The position numbers and the translations under genes are program-made. Below the pieces are notes generated by a model. That model searched no databases. It saw nothing but the letters and a program-made list of their open reading frames with translations, and had not been told where the DNA came from. A DNA stretch of 64,000 nucleotides, from the NCBI RefSeq assembly GCF_018390695.1, contig NZ_JAHBGF010000019.1, forward strand, positions 62,001 to 126,000, in the 5' to 3' direction. Below are positions 1 to 8,356 of the stretch, one piece after another (position 1 is the stretch's first letter; each line of letters opens with the position of its first letter). Source of the stretch: Ancylobacter sonchi (GTDB lineage: Bacteria; Pseudomonadota; Alphaproteobacteria; Rhizobiales; Xanthobacteraceae).

Positions 1-124
1 CGAAGACCGAGGCGAGGTCGGTGGCGCGCTGGAGCAATTCGTCATGACGCTGCTCGTCCGGCGAACGCAGGGTGCGCGGCGCGGCGAGGGCAGGAGAGAC
101 GAGGGGCGAGGCGGTGTCGGTCAT
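1..124 (-). CDS. N-terminal fragment of an unidentified protein, cut by the window edge
   Basis: Only the first 41 codons are visible, reading MTDTASPLVSPALAA and on to HDELLQRATDLASVF at the edge. A strong ribosome binding site (GAGGGAGGAAG) precedes the ATG at 124, so the start is credible. It begins 11 bases after the stop of the upstream VOC gene and is probably co-transcribed with it. The ELLxRAxxLA pattern resembles the N-terminal helix of acyl-CoA-dehydrogenase-fold flavin monooxygenases, which would suit a neighbouring ring-cleavage-type enzyme. That is a guess from very little sequence. Confidence 0.55.
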   Translation of the reverse strand, partial: MTDTASPLVSPALAAPRTLRSPDEQRHDELLQRATDLASVF

Positions 125-135
125 CGCTTCCTCCC

Positions 136-612
136 TCAGGCGCGCCGGCGGTCGAGGAACAGCGTCGCCTCGAGGTTCTCGCCCACCTGCTCGAAGCGGT
201 CGGCGAGGCGCTTCAGCTCGGGAATGCGGGCGGTGTCGAGGCTGGCAACGTCCGGCCAGTCGACCTCGACGAGGTTGCCGCCGGGATCGCGCAGATAGAG
301 CTGCACCGTGCCGTCCGGCATTTCGTTGACGCCGTTGCCGAAGGTCTTGTGGTCGATGAGGCCGGCGTCGCGGGCGCGCTCATACACGTCCATGAAGTCG
401 TCCACATTGATGGCGAAGTGCTGGTAGTGCGGCGTGGTGTCGGGCAGGCCGAAGACGTGCAGCTGCTGGTCGCCGCAGCGCAGATACTGGGTGCGGAAGC
501 CGAAATTATAGGTCGGGATCACCTCCATGCCGAACATCTCGACATAGAAGCGCACGGAGGCGTCGACGTCCCTGGCGCCGATCGACAGGTGATTGAGGCC
601 GGTGGCTTTCAT
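136..612 (-). CDS. VOC-family protein, extradiol dioxygenase/glyoxalase fold
   Basis: 158 aa, the length of a single-module VOC protein with two beta-alpha-beta-beta-beta repeats. Candidate metal ligands are His8 in the N-terminal NHLSIG motif, a His in the HYQHFAINVDD stretch that opens the second repeat, and the Glu in the C-terminal GNLVEVDW motif. This pattern fits type I extradiol dioxygenases and related metalloenzymes. It is well started, with AGGAGGAACGCC before ATG 612. The gene is divergent from the histidinol-dehydrogenase-like gene. Its promoter region carries operator site A (632-645), 20 bp upstream of the start codon. The substrate cannot be read from sequence. Confidence 0.85.
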   Translation of the reverse strand: MKATGLNHLSIGARDVDASVRFYVEMFGMEVIPTYNFGFRTQYLRCGDQQLHVFGLPDTTPHYQHFAINVDDFMDVYERARDAGLIDHKTFGNGVNEMPDGTVQLYLRDPGGNLVEVDWPDVASLDTARIPELKRLADRFEQVGENLEATLFLDRRRA

Positions 613-631
613 GGCGTTCCTCCTTATTTAA

Positions 632-645
632 TTATCGTTCGATAA
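632..645. promoter_or_regulatory. Operator site A, TTATCG-TT-CGATAA
   Basis: Near-perfect palindrome with 6-base arms and a 2-base centre, immediately upstream of the VOC gene. Flanking TTATTT and AAATAA extend the symmetry with one base of slippage. The same motif occurs at 701, 7414 and 11467, always in promoter regions of this catabolic cluster. The binding factor is unknown and not encoded in the visible part of the cluster. Confidence 0.7.
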
Positions 646-678
646 ATAACCTCAAGGGAGGCGACGGGCAAGGCAGGC

Positions 679-714
679 TTGACACTCTCAGGCGATTTAG
701 TTTTCACTCGATAA
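679..714 (+). promoter_or_regulatory. Candidate promoter overlapped by operator site B
   Basis: A consensus -35 hexamer TTGACA lies at 679-684. About 16-17 bp later, where a -10 element would fall, is a second copy of the cluster palindrome with one weaker arm (TTTTCA-CT-CGATAA, 701-714). A repressor bound there would block RNA polymerase at the promoter of the gene starting at 787. The -10 itself is not obvious. Confidence 0.5.
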
Positions 715-786
715 ATAACAATCGATCGCTAGCGGATGCAAGGTGCATCGAAGCGGGTGCCGCAACGACGGCGCCGGGAGGAAAAC

Positions 787-2103
787 ATGGCCCGCCATCT
801 CAAGACCGCGCGTTCCGTCGAGGAGCGCGCCGATGCCGACGCGCAGGTGCGCGCCACCGTCGAGACCATCCTCAAGGAGATCGAGAGCGGCGGCGACGCG
901 GCGGTGCGGAGCTATTCGGAACGCTTCGACAAGTGGTCGCCGGCGAGCTTCCGCCTGTCCGACCAGGAGATCGAGGCGGCGCTGTCCGGGGTGTCGAAGT
1001 CCGATCTCGACGACATCCGCTTCGCGCAGGCGCAAGTGCGCAACTTTGCCGAGAAGCAGCGTGCCTGCATGCTCGACCTCGAGGTGGAGACGCTGCCGGG
1101 GGTGATCCTCGGCCACAAGAACGTGCCGGTGGAGCGGGTCGGCTGCTATGTGCCGGGCGGCAAATACCCGATGGTCGCCTCGGCGCATATGAGCGTCGTC
1201 ACCGCCAAGGTCGCGGGCGTGAAGAGCGTGGTGGCGGCGGCGCCGCCGTTCCGCAACGGGCCGCACCCGGCCATCGTCGCGGCGATGCATCTCGCCGGCG
1301 CCGACGAAATCCTGGTACTGGGCGGCGTGCAGGCGGTGGCGGCGATGGCATTGGGCACCGAGACCATCGCGCCGGTCGACATGCTGGTGGGGCCGGGAAA
1401 TGCCTTCGTCGCCGAGGCCAAGCGCCAGCTCTATGGCCGCGTCGGCATCGATCTGTTCGCCGGGCCGACCGAGACGCTGGTGATCGCCGACGACACGGTG
1501 GATGCCGAGATCTGCGCCACCGACCTGCTCGGGCAGGCCGAGCATGGGCCGACCTCGCCGGCGGTGCTGCTTACCAATTCGGAGAAGCTCGCGCGTGAGA
1601 CCATGGCCGAGATCGAACGGCTGCTGACCATCCTGCCGACGGCGGAGATCGCCTCCGCGGCATGGCGCGACTTCGGCGAGGTGATCGTCTGCGACAGCCT
1701 CAACGAGATGGTTGTCGAGGCCGACCGCATAGCCTCCGAACATGTGCAGGTGATGACCGCCGACCCGGACCATTTCCTCAACAATATGCGGAACTATGGT
1801 GCGCTGTTTCTCGGGCCGCGAACCAATGTCGCTTACGGCGACAAGGTGATCGGCACCAACCACACGCTGCCGACCAAGAAGGCGGCGCGCTACACTGGCG
1901 GGCTGTGGGTCGGCAAGTTCCTCAAGACCTGCACCTATCAGAAGGTGACAAGCGACGCGGCGAGCGCCGAAGTCGGCGAATATTGCTCGCGGCTGTGCGT
2001 GCTGGAAGGGTTCCTCGGCCATGCCGAGCAGGCCAATGTCCGCGTGCGCCGCTATGGCGGCGGCAATGTCGACTACGCGACGGCGGCGCGGCGGGCGGGG
2101 TGA
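787..2103 (+). CDS. Histidinol-dehydrogenase-family NAD-dependent alcohol dehydrogenase (sulfopropanediol dehydrogenase HpsN-like)
   Basis: 438 aa. ATG 787 is chosen over ATG 736 because GGGAGGA lies just upstream. The HisD fold is complete: zinc ligands in the QAEHG and [10 protein letters not shown] motifs, the catalytic Glu-His pair in ASEHVQ, and the final His in EGFLGHAE. The stretch [16 protein letters not shown] is, from memory, typical of the HpsN branch (3-sulfopropanediol dehydrogenase) rather than true biosynthetic HisD. No his genes are nearby; neighbours are catabolic, so four-electron oxidation of an alcohol to an acid is likely. The exact substrate is inference. It is followed 3 bases later by the deacetylase gene. 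Confidence 0.85.
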   Translation: MARHLKTARSVEERADADAQVRATVETILKEIESGGDAAVRSYSERFDKWSPASFRLSDQEIEAALSGVSKSDLDDIRFAQAQVRNFAEKQRACMLDLEVETLPGVILGHKNVPVERVGCYVPGGKYPMVASAHMSVVTAKVAGVKSVVAAAPPFRNGPHPAIVAAMHLAGADEILVLGGVQAVAAMALGTETIAPVDMLVGPGNAFVAEAKRQLYGRVGIDLFAGPTETLVIADDTVDAEICATDLLGQAEHGPTSPAVLLTNSEKLARETMAEIERLLTILPTAEIASAAWRDFGEVIVCDSLNEMVVEADRIASEHVQVMTADPDHFLNNMRNYGALFLGPRTNVAYGDKVIGTNHTLPTKKAARYTGGLWVGKFLKTCTYQKVTSDAASAEVGEYCSRLCVLEGFLGHAEQANVRVRRYGGGNVDYATAARRAG

Positions 2104-2106
2104 GCC

Positions 2107-3018
2107 ATGGACGCGCCGTCTAGCACCCCGTCGAAGGCGCTGCTCAGCGCGCGTGCGCCGTATCTTGCCTTCCCGGACCGGCCGCGCCTGCATCTGCCCG
2201 GCAACGCCCGCGTCGCGGTGTGGATCATCGTCAATGTCGAGGAATGGTCCATCGCCCGTGCCATGCCGCGCACCGTGCTGCCGCCGCCGATGGGCCAGCC
2301 GCTGATGCCCGACCTGCCCAACGGGGCGTGGCACGAATACGGCATGCGGGTCGGCTTCTGGCGGCTGCTGAAGGCGATCGAATCGCGTGGTCTGCGCGCC
2401 ACCTTCGCGGTGAACGGCCATGTGTGCCGTTCCTATGAGCGGGTGGCACGGGCGGCGCGCGATGCCGGCTGGGAGTTCATGGGGCACGGCTATGTGCAGC
2501 AGCCGATGCACCATGTGGAGGATCAGCGAAAGGCGATCTTCGATACGGTCGAGACCATCCGCGACTTCACCGGCCGCCCGCCGCCCGGCTGGGAGAGCCC
2601 CGGCCTCACCGAGAACGACCAGACGCTCGACCTCCTGAAGGAGGCCGGCGTCGGCTATGTCGCCAACTGGGTGATCGACGATCTGCCGCTGGAGCTCTCC
2701 ACCGCGCATGGGCCGATGTTGTCGGTGCCCTATTCGGTGGAGACCAACGACATCGTGGTGCACGCCGTGCAGCACCAGCCCTCCGACGCCTTTCTGCACC
2801 GTTGCGCCCTTCAGTTCGACCGGCTGTGGGAGGAGGGGGCGGATAACGCCAAGGTGATGGCGATCAGCACCCACCCCTACCTCACCGGCGTGCCGCACCG
2901 GATCGGCTATTTCGAGGAACTGCTCGACCATGTGCTGGCGCGGCGGCAGGTGGCGATGATGACCGGCGAGGAGGTCGCCGATTGGTATCGCGGCGCGAGC
3001 GGAGCGGGGCCGGGGTAG
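2107..3018 (+). CDS. Polysaccharide deacetylase-family, allantoinase (PuuE)-like hydrolase
   Basis: 303 aa NodB-fold amidohydrolase of the short allantoinase-like branch. Visible marks are the VNVEEWS strand where the family carries its first acidic metal ligand, GYRV-type spacing with GHGY and PMHH motifs, GWESPGLTEN, and ISTHPYLTG near the C-terminus supplying late histidines. Such enzymes open cyclic amides or ureides or remove N-acyl groups. The start 3 bases after the dehydrogenase stop argues for translational coupling. A role as the amide-hydrolysing step of the cluster's pathway is inference. The ATG at 2107 has little ribosome binding site of its own, as usual for coupled genes. Confidence 0.8.
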   Translation: MDAPSSTPSKALLSARAPYLAFPDRPRLHLPGNARVAVWIIVNVEEWSIARAMPRTVLPPPMGQPLMPDLPNGAWHEYGMRVGFWRLLKAIESRGLRATFAVNGHVCRSYERVARAARDAGWEFMGHGYVQQPMHHVEDQRKAIFDTVETIRDFTGRPPPGWESPGLTENDQTLDLLKEAGVGYVANWVIDDLPLELSTAHGPMLSVPYSVETNDIVVHAVQHQPSDAFLHRCALQFDRLWEEGADNAKVMAISTHPYLTGVPHRIGYFEELLDHVLARRQVAMMTGEEVADWYRGASGAGPG

Positions 3019-3027
3019 GGCGCTCGG

Positions 3028-3705
3028 CTAGAAGTCCGGCAGGCGCGGTGCGCCGGGCGCGACGGGGAACACCTCGTCGCGCCAGAAGTCGTTGCCGCGT
3101 TCGCCGAGCAGATCGGCGAAGGCATCCGGTTTCGCGAGGTCGGCGGCGGCCAGTACCGTCACGCCGATCCCGGCGGCGGCAAGGCGCTCGCGACGTCGCC
3201 GTTCGGCGGTCGGCAGCAGCGGCGAGGGGGTGAACAGCACCGCTTCGGCTCGGCCTCCCAGCCAGAAGAACATGTCGACCGGCACAGCGCCGCCACCATC
3301 GTCGAGCGGTAGCAGCGCGCGCGGCAGCGGTAGCGGGGCGGAATAGAGCACGTCCTCCGGCGCGAACAGGCCGGCCATCGGACGGAGCCGCTCGGCGACC
3401 TCCTCGCGATGCGCGGCGATGACGGCGTGGAGATGGGCGACATAGCCGCCGATGAATTGCGCGGCGCTGCGGTTCCAGCCGCCGGCAAGCCGCTTGAGAT
3501 GCTCCGCCAGCCGGAGGTCGGTCGCGACCTTCTCCTGCCCGATCGCCGGCGGCGGCAGGTCGAAGGCTTCGTCGTTCAGGCGCAGGACCTCCCCCGGAAG
3601 CAGGCGCATCCGGAGGAGGTCGTCGAACCGGGACGGATCGGCCGGCGCCCTGTCCACGCCGTAGAAGACGAGGGCCGGCAGCTTCGGCGTCAGGTGCTGC
3701 GTCAT
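3028..3705 (-). CDS. Conserved-looking hypothetical protein, last gene of the ABC operon
   Basis: 225 aa, no family recognised. It starts at ATG 3705, 8 bases after the stop of the permease gene, with a weak ribosome binding site, so it is probably coupled. No signal peptide or membrane helix is seen. The composition is that of a soluble globular protein: a central AQFIGGYVAHLHAVIAAHREEV helix region and a VDMFFWLGGRAEAVLF strand region. Its terminal position in a NitT/TauT-type operon suggests a substrate-processing or accessory role, but nothing in the sequence says which. An open frame continues upstream inside the permease gene in another frame, but codon use there belongs to the permease. 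Confidence 0.7.
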   Translation of the reverse strand: MTQHLTPKLPALVFYGVDRAPADPSRFDDLLRMRLLPGEVLRLNDEAFDLPPPAIGQEKVATDLRLAEHLKRLAGGWNRSAAQFIGGYVAHLHAVIAAHREEVAERLRPMAGLFAPEDVLYSAPLPLPRALLPLDDGGGAVPVDMFFWLGGRAEAVLFTPSPLLPTAERRRRERLAAAGIGVTVLAAADLAKPDAFADLLGERGNDFWRDEVFPVAPGAPRLPDF

Positions 3706-3713
3706 CTGCACCG

Positions 3714-4562
3714 TTACTTGCGGCTTTCGGGGTGCCAGATCAGCAGGCGGCGCCGGACGATCTCGAGGCTCTTCACCACCACGAAGCCGAGGATGATGAT
3801 TTGCACGATGCCGGCGAACACCCCGACCGAGTCGGCGAAGCGCCCGGCCATGATCATCGCGCCGCCCACCCCGCGCCCGCCCATCAGCATCTCCGTGACG
3901 ATGGTGGTGATCATGCCGGTCGGCAGCGCCACCTGCAGCCCGGTGAGGATCTGCGGCATCGCCATCGGCAGATAGACCTCCCACAGGAGCTCCCGTTCCT
4001 TCGCCCCGAAGGAGCGGGCCGACCAGATCGGCCATTTGTCGAGGCTGGAGCAGCCGGCATAGGTCGCCGCCACCACCGGAAAGAAGCAGGAGAACGCCAC
4101 CATGATGATCTTCGAGGTGTCGTAGATGTCGAACCACAGGATGAAGATCGGCAGGAAGGCGATCTTCGGCATCGGGAAGCCGATCGACACCAGCGGATCG
4201 AAGAACCAGCGCACCAGCGCCGAGCGCGCCATCAATATGCCGACGGGAATGCCGATGACGGCGCCGATCGCGAAGCCGGTCAGCGCCCGGTAGAGGGTGA
4301 GCCCGAGATCGACCGGCACGGTGCCGGCGATGAGGTCCTCCCAGATCCGCCCCAGCACCACGCTGAGCGGCGGCAGAAGGAAGGGGTTGAGCGCGCCGAA
4401 GCGGGCGCCGAACTCCCAGAGACCAGCGAGCGCCGCGACCACCGCGACCTGCACGGCGATGTCGACCATCCGCGGGGAGATCGGACGCGACGGTCGCGGG
4501 GCCTTCTGGACCGGCGACTTGCCGGCACCGGCGAGCGGCTTCGCGTCAGCCATGTTCATCAT
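3714..4562 (-). CDS. ABC transporter permease, NitT/TauT (SsuC/TauC) family
   Basis: 282 aa inner-membrane permease with about six hydrophobic helices. The cytoplasmic coupling loop typical of the family is present around residues 185-215 (SARSFGAKERELLWEVYLPMAMPQILTG). A 30-residue cytoplasmic N-terminus precedes helix one. The ATG at 4562 overlaps the stop of the upstream permease as ATGA, so the two permeases are translationally coupled and probably form a heterodimer. Together with the ATPase (5368-6201) and binding protein (6198-7226) it makes a complete importer. Substrates of this family include sulfonates, nitrate, thiamine precursors and aromatic acids. Confidence 0.9.
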   Translation of the reverse strand: MMNMADAKPLAGAGKSPVQKAPRPSRPISPRMVDIAVQVAVVAALAGLWEFGARFGALNPFLLPPLSVVLGRIWEDLIAGTVPVDLGLTLYRALTGFAIGAVIGIPVGILMARSALVRWFFDPLVSIGFPMPKIAFLPIFILWFDIYDTSKIIMVAFSCFFPVVAATYAGCSSLDKWPIWSARSFGAKERELLWEVYLPMAMPQILTGLQVALPTGMITTIVTEMLMGGRGVGGAMIMAGRFADSVGVFAGIVQIIILGFVVVKSLEIVRRRLLIWHPESRK

Positions 4563-5371
4563 GCCTCCCTCCAGCGAAGCAGGCGCCGGGACAGCAGCGC
4601 GTAGAGGCGGTCGGCGGCGAAGCCGATGCCGGCGACGAAGAAGATGGCGGCGAACATGGCCGGGTACTGGCCGCCGTCGCCGAGCGAGGAGATCATGAAG
4701 CCGACGCCGTCGGTGGCGATGACGAATTCCGAACTCACCATCAGGATGAAGGAGAAGGCGAGCGCAGTGCGGCAGCCATTGAGGATGTCCGGCATGGCGC
4801 CGCGCAACACCACCTCCCGCAGCACGTCGAAGCGTGAGGCGCCCAGGCTAGCCGCCGACCAAAGCAGGAACGGGTTCACCCCGCGCGCGCCATTATAGGT
4901 GCCGACGACGACGGGGAGCAGGCAGCCAAGGAAGATCAGCAAAATCTTCGAGGAGTCGCCCAGCCCCAGCCAGATCATCACCACCGGGATCAGCGCCGAT
5001 TTCGGCATCGGGTAGAAGATCTGCACGACCGGGTTGATGAGCAGCCGCACCGGGCGGAACGAGGCCATCAGCAGGCCGGCGGCGATGCCGACCGCCACGG
5101 CGGCGCCGAGGCCGGCGGCGGCGCGGCTGACCGAGCGCATGGTGTTGTAGAGCAGGTCGCCGCCGAACAGCATGTCGGAGAAGGCGGCGAAGATCTCGCC
5201 GAGCCCCGGCAGCATCTGCCGCGACACCAGCCCGCTGAGCCCGAGGAACTCCCAGCCGAGCGCGAGCAGCAGCAGCGGCGCGAAGCGCACCACGGTGTTG
5301 ACGACGGCATAGGACAGCGACGGGCCGACGCGGCCGCGCCCGCGACCGCCGGCGAGGACGTCGCTCATCAA
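4559..5371 (-). CDS. ABC transporter permease, NitT/TauT (SsuC/TauC) family
   Basis: 270 aa, hydrophobic, with the family coupling-helix signature (AASLGASRFDVLREVVLRGAMPDI, roughly residues 175-200) and a conserved PMPKSALIPVVMIWLGLG segment. It overlaps both neighbours by ATGA junctions, giving a tightly coupled operon in the order binding protein, ATPase, permease, permease, hypothetical. Two different permeases in one NitT/TauT operon imply a heterodimeric channel rather than the more usual homodimer. Confidence 0.9.
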   Translation of the reverse strand: MMSDVLAGGRGRGRVGPSLSYAVVNTVVRFAPLLLLALGWEFLGLSGLVSRQMLPGLGEIFAAFSDMLFGGDLLYNTMRSVSRAAAGLGAAVAVGIAAGLLMASFRPVRLLINPVVQIFYPMPKSALIPVVMIWLGLGDSSKILLIFLGCLLPVVVGTYNGARGVNPFLLWSAASLGASRFDVLREVVLRGAMPDILNGCRTALAFSFILMVSSEFVIATDGVGFMISSLGDGGQYPAMFAAIFFVAGIGFAADRLYALLSRRLLRWREA

Positions 5372-6201
5372 TGTGCCCCCCGCGTCGCCGCCACCGCCTG
5401 CTCGCGCACCAGCCGCCAGATGTGCTCGCTGAGGCCGATGAAGTCGCGGTTCTCGAGGATTTCCTCGCCGCGTTCCTTGGGCAGGTCGACGTCGATGACG
5501 TGCTGGATCCGGCCCGGCCGGGCGCTCATGATCGAGATGCGGTCGGCGAGGAACACCGCCTCCTGCACGTCATGGGTGACGAACACCACCGTCTTGCGGC
5601 TGTCGCGCCAGATGGTGCGCAGTTCCTCCTGCATGACGCGCCGGGTCTGCGCGTCGAGCGCGCCGAACGGCTCGTCCATCAGGAGGATACCCGGATCCAC
5701 CGCCAGCGTGCGGGCGATGGCGGCGCGTTGCTGCATACCGCCGGAGAGCTGCGAGGGATAGGCGTTCTCGAAGCCGGTGAGGTGCACCATGTCGATGTAG
5801 CGCTGGGCACGCTGCTCGCGCTCCGGCCCGGCGATGCCGGCTTTCTTCAGGCCGTAGAGCACGTTGTCCTTCACGGTCTTCCACGGGAACAGCGCGAAGT
5901 TCTGGAACACGATGCTGCGATCCGGGCCCGGTGCGGTGACCGGTCCGGCCGATGTGGAGATCACTCCCGCCTGCACCGGGATGAACCCGCCGATCAGATA
6001 GAGCAGGGTGCTCTTGCCGCAGCCGGAGGGGCCGAGCAGGCAATGGAACTCGCCGTCGCCGATGTCGAGGTTGATGCCGTCCAGCGCCAGCATGCCGCCG
6101 GCGGTGCGGGCGCCATAGGTGTGGGAGACGTCGCTGATCGAAATGCTGCTGGCGGCGTGGGCGCGGCTGCGCGAGGACGGAGCGAGATGGGTGACGCTCA
6201 T
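5368..6201 (-). CDS. ABC transporter ATP-binding protein, SsuB/TauB type
   Basis: 277 aa. Walker [10 protein letters not shown] (about residue 57), Q-loop FQNFALFPW, signature LSGGMQQR, Walker B ILLMDEP, D-loop GALDAQT and switch His in VTHDVQEA are all intact, so it should be an active ATPase. The [11 protein letters not shown] and FPWKTV motifs are typical of the nitrate/sulfonate subfamily. The ATG overlaps the binding-protein stop by four bases. It energises the two permeases encoded just downstream. Confidence 0.93.
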   Translation of the reverse strand: MSVTHLAPSSRSRAHAASSISISDVSHTYGARTAGGMLALDGINLDIGDGEFHCLLGPSGCGKSTLLYLIGGFIPVQAGVISTSAGPVTAPGPDRSIVFQNFALFPWKTVKDNVLYGLKKAGIAGPEREQRAQRYIDMVHLTGFENAYPSQLSGGMQQRAAIARTLAVDPGILLMDEPFGALDAQTRRVMQEELRTIWRDSRKTVVFVTHDVQEAVFLADRISIMSARPGRIQHVIDVDLPKERGEEILENRDFIGLSEHIWRLVREQAVAATRGAH

Positions 6202-7226
6202 TGGCTGGCCTCGATCCGCTTCTGCGCTTCCTTGACGAAGCTCAGATCGACATAGTCGGGATCGACCTTGATGCCGCGCGGGGCGAGGCCGAGATCGACG
6301 GCGATGTCGATGCTCTCCTGCAGCGCCTTGACGTTCGGCACCATGAAGGGGTCGCGGAAATAATCCCCCTTGGTGAAGAGGTATTGCAGCGTCTCGGGCG
6401 GCTGCTGCATGAAATTGGCAATGATCTTCACCGCCTCGTCATGGTTCTTCGGATCGGTGAACCAGCGCACCGCGCGCACATGGTCCTCGAAGAAGTCCAT
6501 CAGCGCCGCGCGGTTGTCGTTCAGGAACTTGCCGTTGGCGGCCAGGAACACCAGCTGCGAGGGGCCCATGGCGTCCTCGGAGGTGAACAGCACCTTGTAC
6601 TTGCCGGTGGCGAGCAACTGGTCGGACATCGGCTGCAGCACGGTGCCGAGGTCGATCTTGTGCTCGTCGAGCATGGCGGGGATGTTCGGGAAGGCGACCT
6701 CCACCATGGTGTAGTCGCGCTTGTCCTGCATGTTGCTCTTGCGGAACATCGCCCGCATCGCGGTGTCGGAGGCCGAGCCGATGGCGTTGGTGCCGACCCG
6801 CTTGCCCTTCATGTCCGTCACCTTGCCGATGCCGGAATCGGTGCGGACCAGGAAGGTCTCGCTGTGATAGTCCTCGACGCCGTCCTGGATGATGTCGGCG
6901 ACCGCCTTCACGTCGAGCCGCGCATTGGTGACGGCGAGCGCCAGCACCAGTGGCCCGAAGGCGGCCATGTCGATCTCGCCCGCCGCCATGGCGGTGATCT
7001 GCGGCGAGGAGCCCCGGAAGCGGATCGGCTCCACCGTGTAGCTCTTGCCGTAATATTTGAGGATGTCCGGCTTGCTGTAGAGCACGGGGATCAGGTGCCC
7101 CGGCATGGTCGACCAGCCGATGCGAATCTTCACCGGGTCGGCCTGGGCCGCCGGCATGCCGCCGGGGGCGATGATGAGGGCCGCCAAAGCGGCCGCGAGC
7201 GCCAGCGCGCCGCGTCGTGTTGCCAT
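6198..7226 (-). CDS. Periplasmic substrate-binding protein, NitT/TauT family
   Basis: 342 aa from ATG 7226, with GGGAGAAG upstream and a signal peptide of about 30 residues (MATRRGALALAAALAAL, cleavage near AAQAD). The longer open frame upstream to 7394 is not used: it lacks a signal sequence and would cover the operator region. The mature part begins VKIRIGWSTMPGHL and has the alternating two-lobe pattern of SsuA/TauA-type proteins (LGTVLQPMSDQLL, NFMQQPPETLQYLF). It is the first gene of the operon. Operator site C lies 188 bp upstream of the start. Confidence 0.9.
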   Translation of the reverse strand: MATRRGALALAAALAALIIAPGGMPAAQADPVKIRIGWSTMPGHLIPVLYSKPDILKYYGKSYTVEPIRFRGSSPQITAMAAGEIDMAAFGPLVLALAVTNARLDVKAVADIIQDGVEDYHSETFLVRTDSGIGKVTDMKGKRVGTNAIGSASDTAMRAMFRKSNMQDKRDYTMVEVAFPNIPAMLDEHKIDLGTVLQPMSDQLLATGKYKVLFTSEDAMGPSQLVFLAANGKFLNDNRAALMDFFEDHVRAVRWFTDPKNHDEAVKIIANFMQQPPETLQYLFTKGDYFRDPFMVPNVKALQESIDIAVDLGLAPRGIKVDPDYVDLSFVKEAQKRIEASQ

Positions 7227-7413
7227 GGTCGTCTTCTCCCGATGCCCCCGATCGTTGCCGGGTGGCTTGTTGTTTTCGGTCGTGTCGTCCGGGCTGTTCC
7301 ACGACTCCCGCGCGGGCATCGATGAGCGTCCCGGTCGGCTTGGTATCGTCGGCTTGGTAGCGTCAGCTTGGCGTTGCCCGCCGCTGGTTTTCAACGCGGC
7401 GATGTCTGCTTGT

Positions 7414-7427
7414 TTATCGATTGATAA
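7414..7427. promoter_or_regulatory. Operator site C, TTATCG-AT-TGATAA
   Basis: Third copy of the cluster palindrome, in the 361-base region between the SDR stop (7588) and the binding-protein start (7226). The rest of that region has no gene I can support. Its position upstream of the ABC operon fits control of that operon. The outer bases GTTTATC and GATAATC extend the symmetry slightly. Confidence 0.7.
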
Positions 7428-7508
7428 TCACGTGGATTTTCGATCATGTCAACGATGCAAGATGATTTGCGCTTCGTTCGCAAGCTGAATCCATGCGGCG
7501 CCGCGGCA

Positions 7509-7545
7509 TCCACGCCGCTCCGCGCCGCGGCCTCAGCCGCGTGGA
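7509..7545 (-). terminator. Possible terminator of the SDR/BKACE operon
   Basis: Inverted repeat TCCACGC (7509-7515) and GCGTGGA (7539-7545) with a very GC-rich interior, about 43 bases beyond the stop of the leftward operon ending at 7588. There is no clear T-tract in the leftward direction, so factor-independent termination is uncertain. Confidence 0.35.
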
Positions 7546-7587
7546 CGGAGGCCGCCGCATCATCGAGCCATCACCAGGGAAAACGCC

Positions 7588-8346
7588 TCAGCGCCCGCCG
7601 GCCACCGGCACGATCGCGCCCGTGACATAGGCGCTGGCAGGGGAGGCGAGCCACATCACGATGTCGGCAACTTCCTCCGCCGTGCCCGGGCGCTGCATCG
7701 GGATGGCGGGGGCGAGCCGCTCCAGCCGGTCGGGTGCGCCGGCCCTGGCGTGCAGCTCGGTGGCGATCAGCCCGGGGGCGACGGCGTTGACGCGGATGCC
7801 CTCCGTTGCCACCTCGCGGGCGGGGCCGATGGTGAGGCTGTCCACCGCACCCTTGCTGGCGGCGTAATGCACCCACTCGCCGGCACCGCCGAGCTCGGCG
7901 GCGCGCGAGGACATGTTGACGATGACGCCACCGCGCCCGCCATAACGGGTCGTCATGCGCCTCACCGCCTCGCGGCAGCACAGGAAGCTGCCGATCACAT
8001 TGACCGCCATCACCTCGGCGAGGGTGGCGGCGGTGAGTGCCTCGACGCGGCCGAGCGGGCCGACACCGCCGGCGTTGTTGACCAGCACGTCCGGTGGCCC
8101 GAAGCGGGTATCGACCGCCGCGAACAGCGCGACGACGTCTTCCTCGCGGGACACGTCGGCCCGGACAGCCAGCGCCTCGCTCCCGGCGGCGGCGATGGCG
8201 CCGGCGACCGCCTCGGCCCCGGCCGCATCGCCCTTGTAGCTCAATGCGACGCGGAAGCCGGCACGGCCGGCGGCGCGGGCGATGGCGGCGCCGATGCCGC
8301 GGGAGCCGCCGGTGACGATGAGGGTGCGGGGCGCGGTGTCGGACAT
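7588..8346 (-). CDS. Short-chain dehydrogenase/reductase (SDR)
   Basis: 252 aa from ATG 8346 with GAGGAGAT upstream. Classical SDR: nucleotide motif TGGSRGIG near residue 12, NNAGG structural motif, catalytic Ser in VNMSSR and YAASK as the YxxxK motif, with a C-terminal VAGGR. It is the last gene of a leftward operon with a Gfo/Idh/MocA oxidoreductase, a BKACE enzyme and a cyclase-type hydrolase. It probably oxidises a hydroxy intermediate of the same pathway; a 3-hydroxyacid to 3-ketoacid step feeding the BKACE enzyme is a reasonable guess. Confidence 0.88.
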   Translation of the reverse strand: MSDTAPRTLIVTGGSRGIGAAIARAAGRAGFRVALSYKGDAAGAEAVAGAIAAAGSEALAVRADVSREEDVVALFAAVDTRFGPPDVLVNNAGGVGPLGRVEALTAATLAEVMAVNVIGSFLCCREAVRRMTTRYGGRGGVIVNMSSRAAELGGAGEWVHYAASKGAVDSLTIGPAREVATEGIRVNAVAPGLIATELHARAGAPDRLERLAPAIPMQRPGTAEEVADIVMWLASPASAYVTGAIVPVAGGR

Positions 8347-8356
8347 GCTGATCTCC

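Noticed and set aside
787-2103. Annotation as biosynthetic histidinol dehydrogenase HisD
   Set aside because: No other his genes are nearby, the neighbours are catabolic and the C-terminal motif resembles the HpsN branch.
697-2931. A 744-codon open frame antisense to the HisD-like and deacetylase genes
   Set aside because: It is His/Arg/Gly-rich, lacks any recognisable domain, and the sense strand carries two clear enzyme families with good starts. It is a high-GC shadow.
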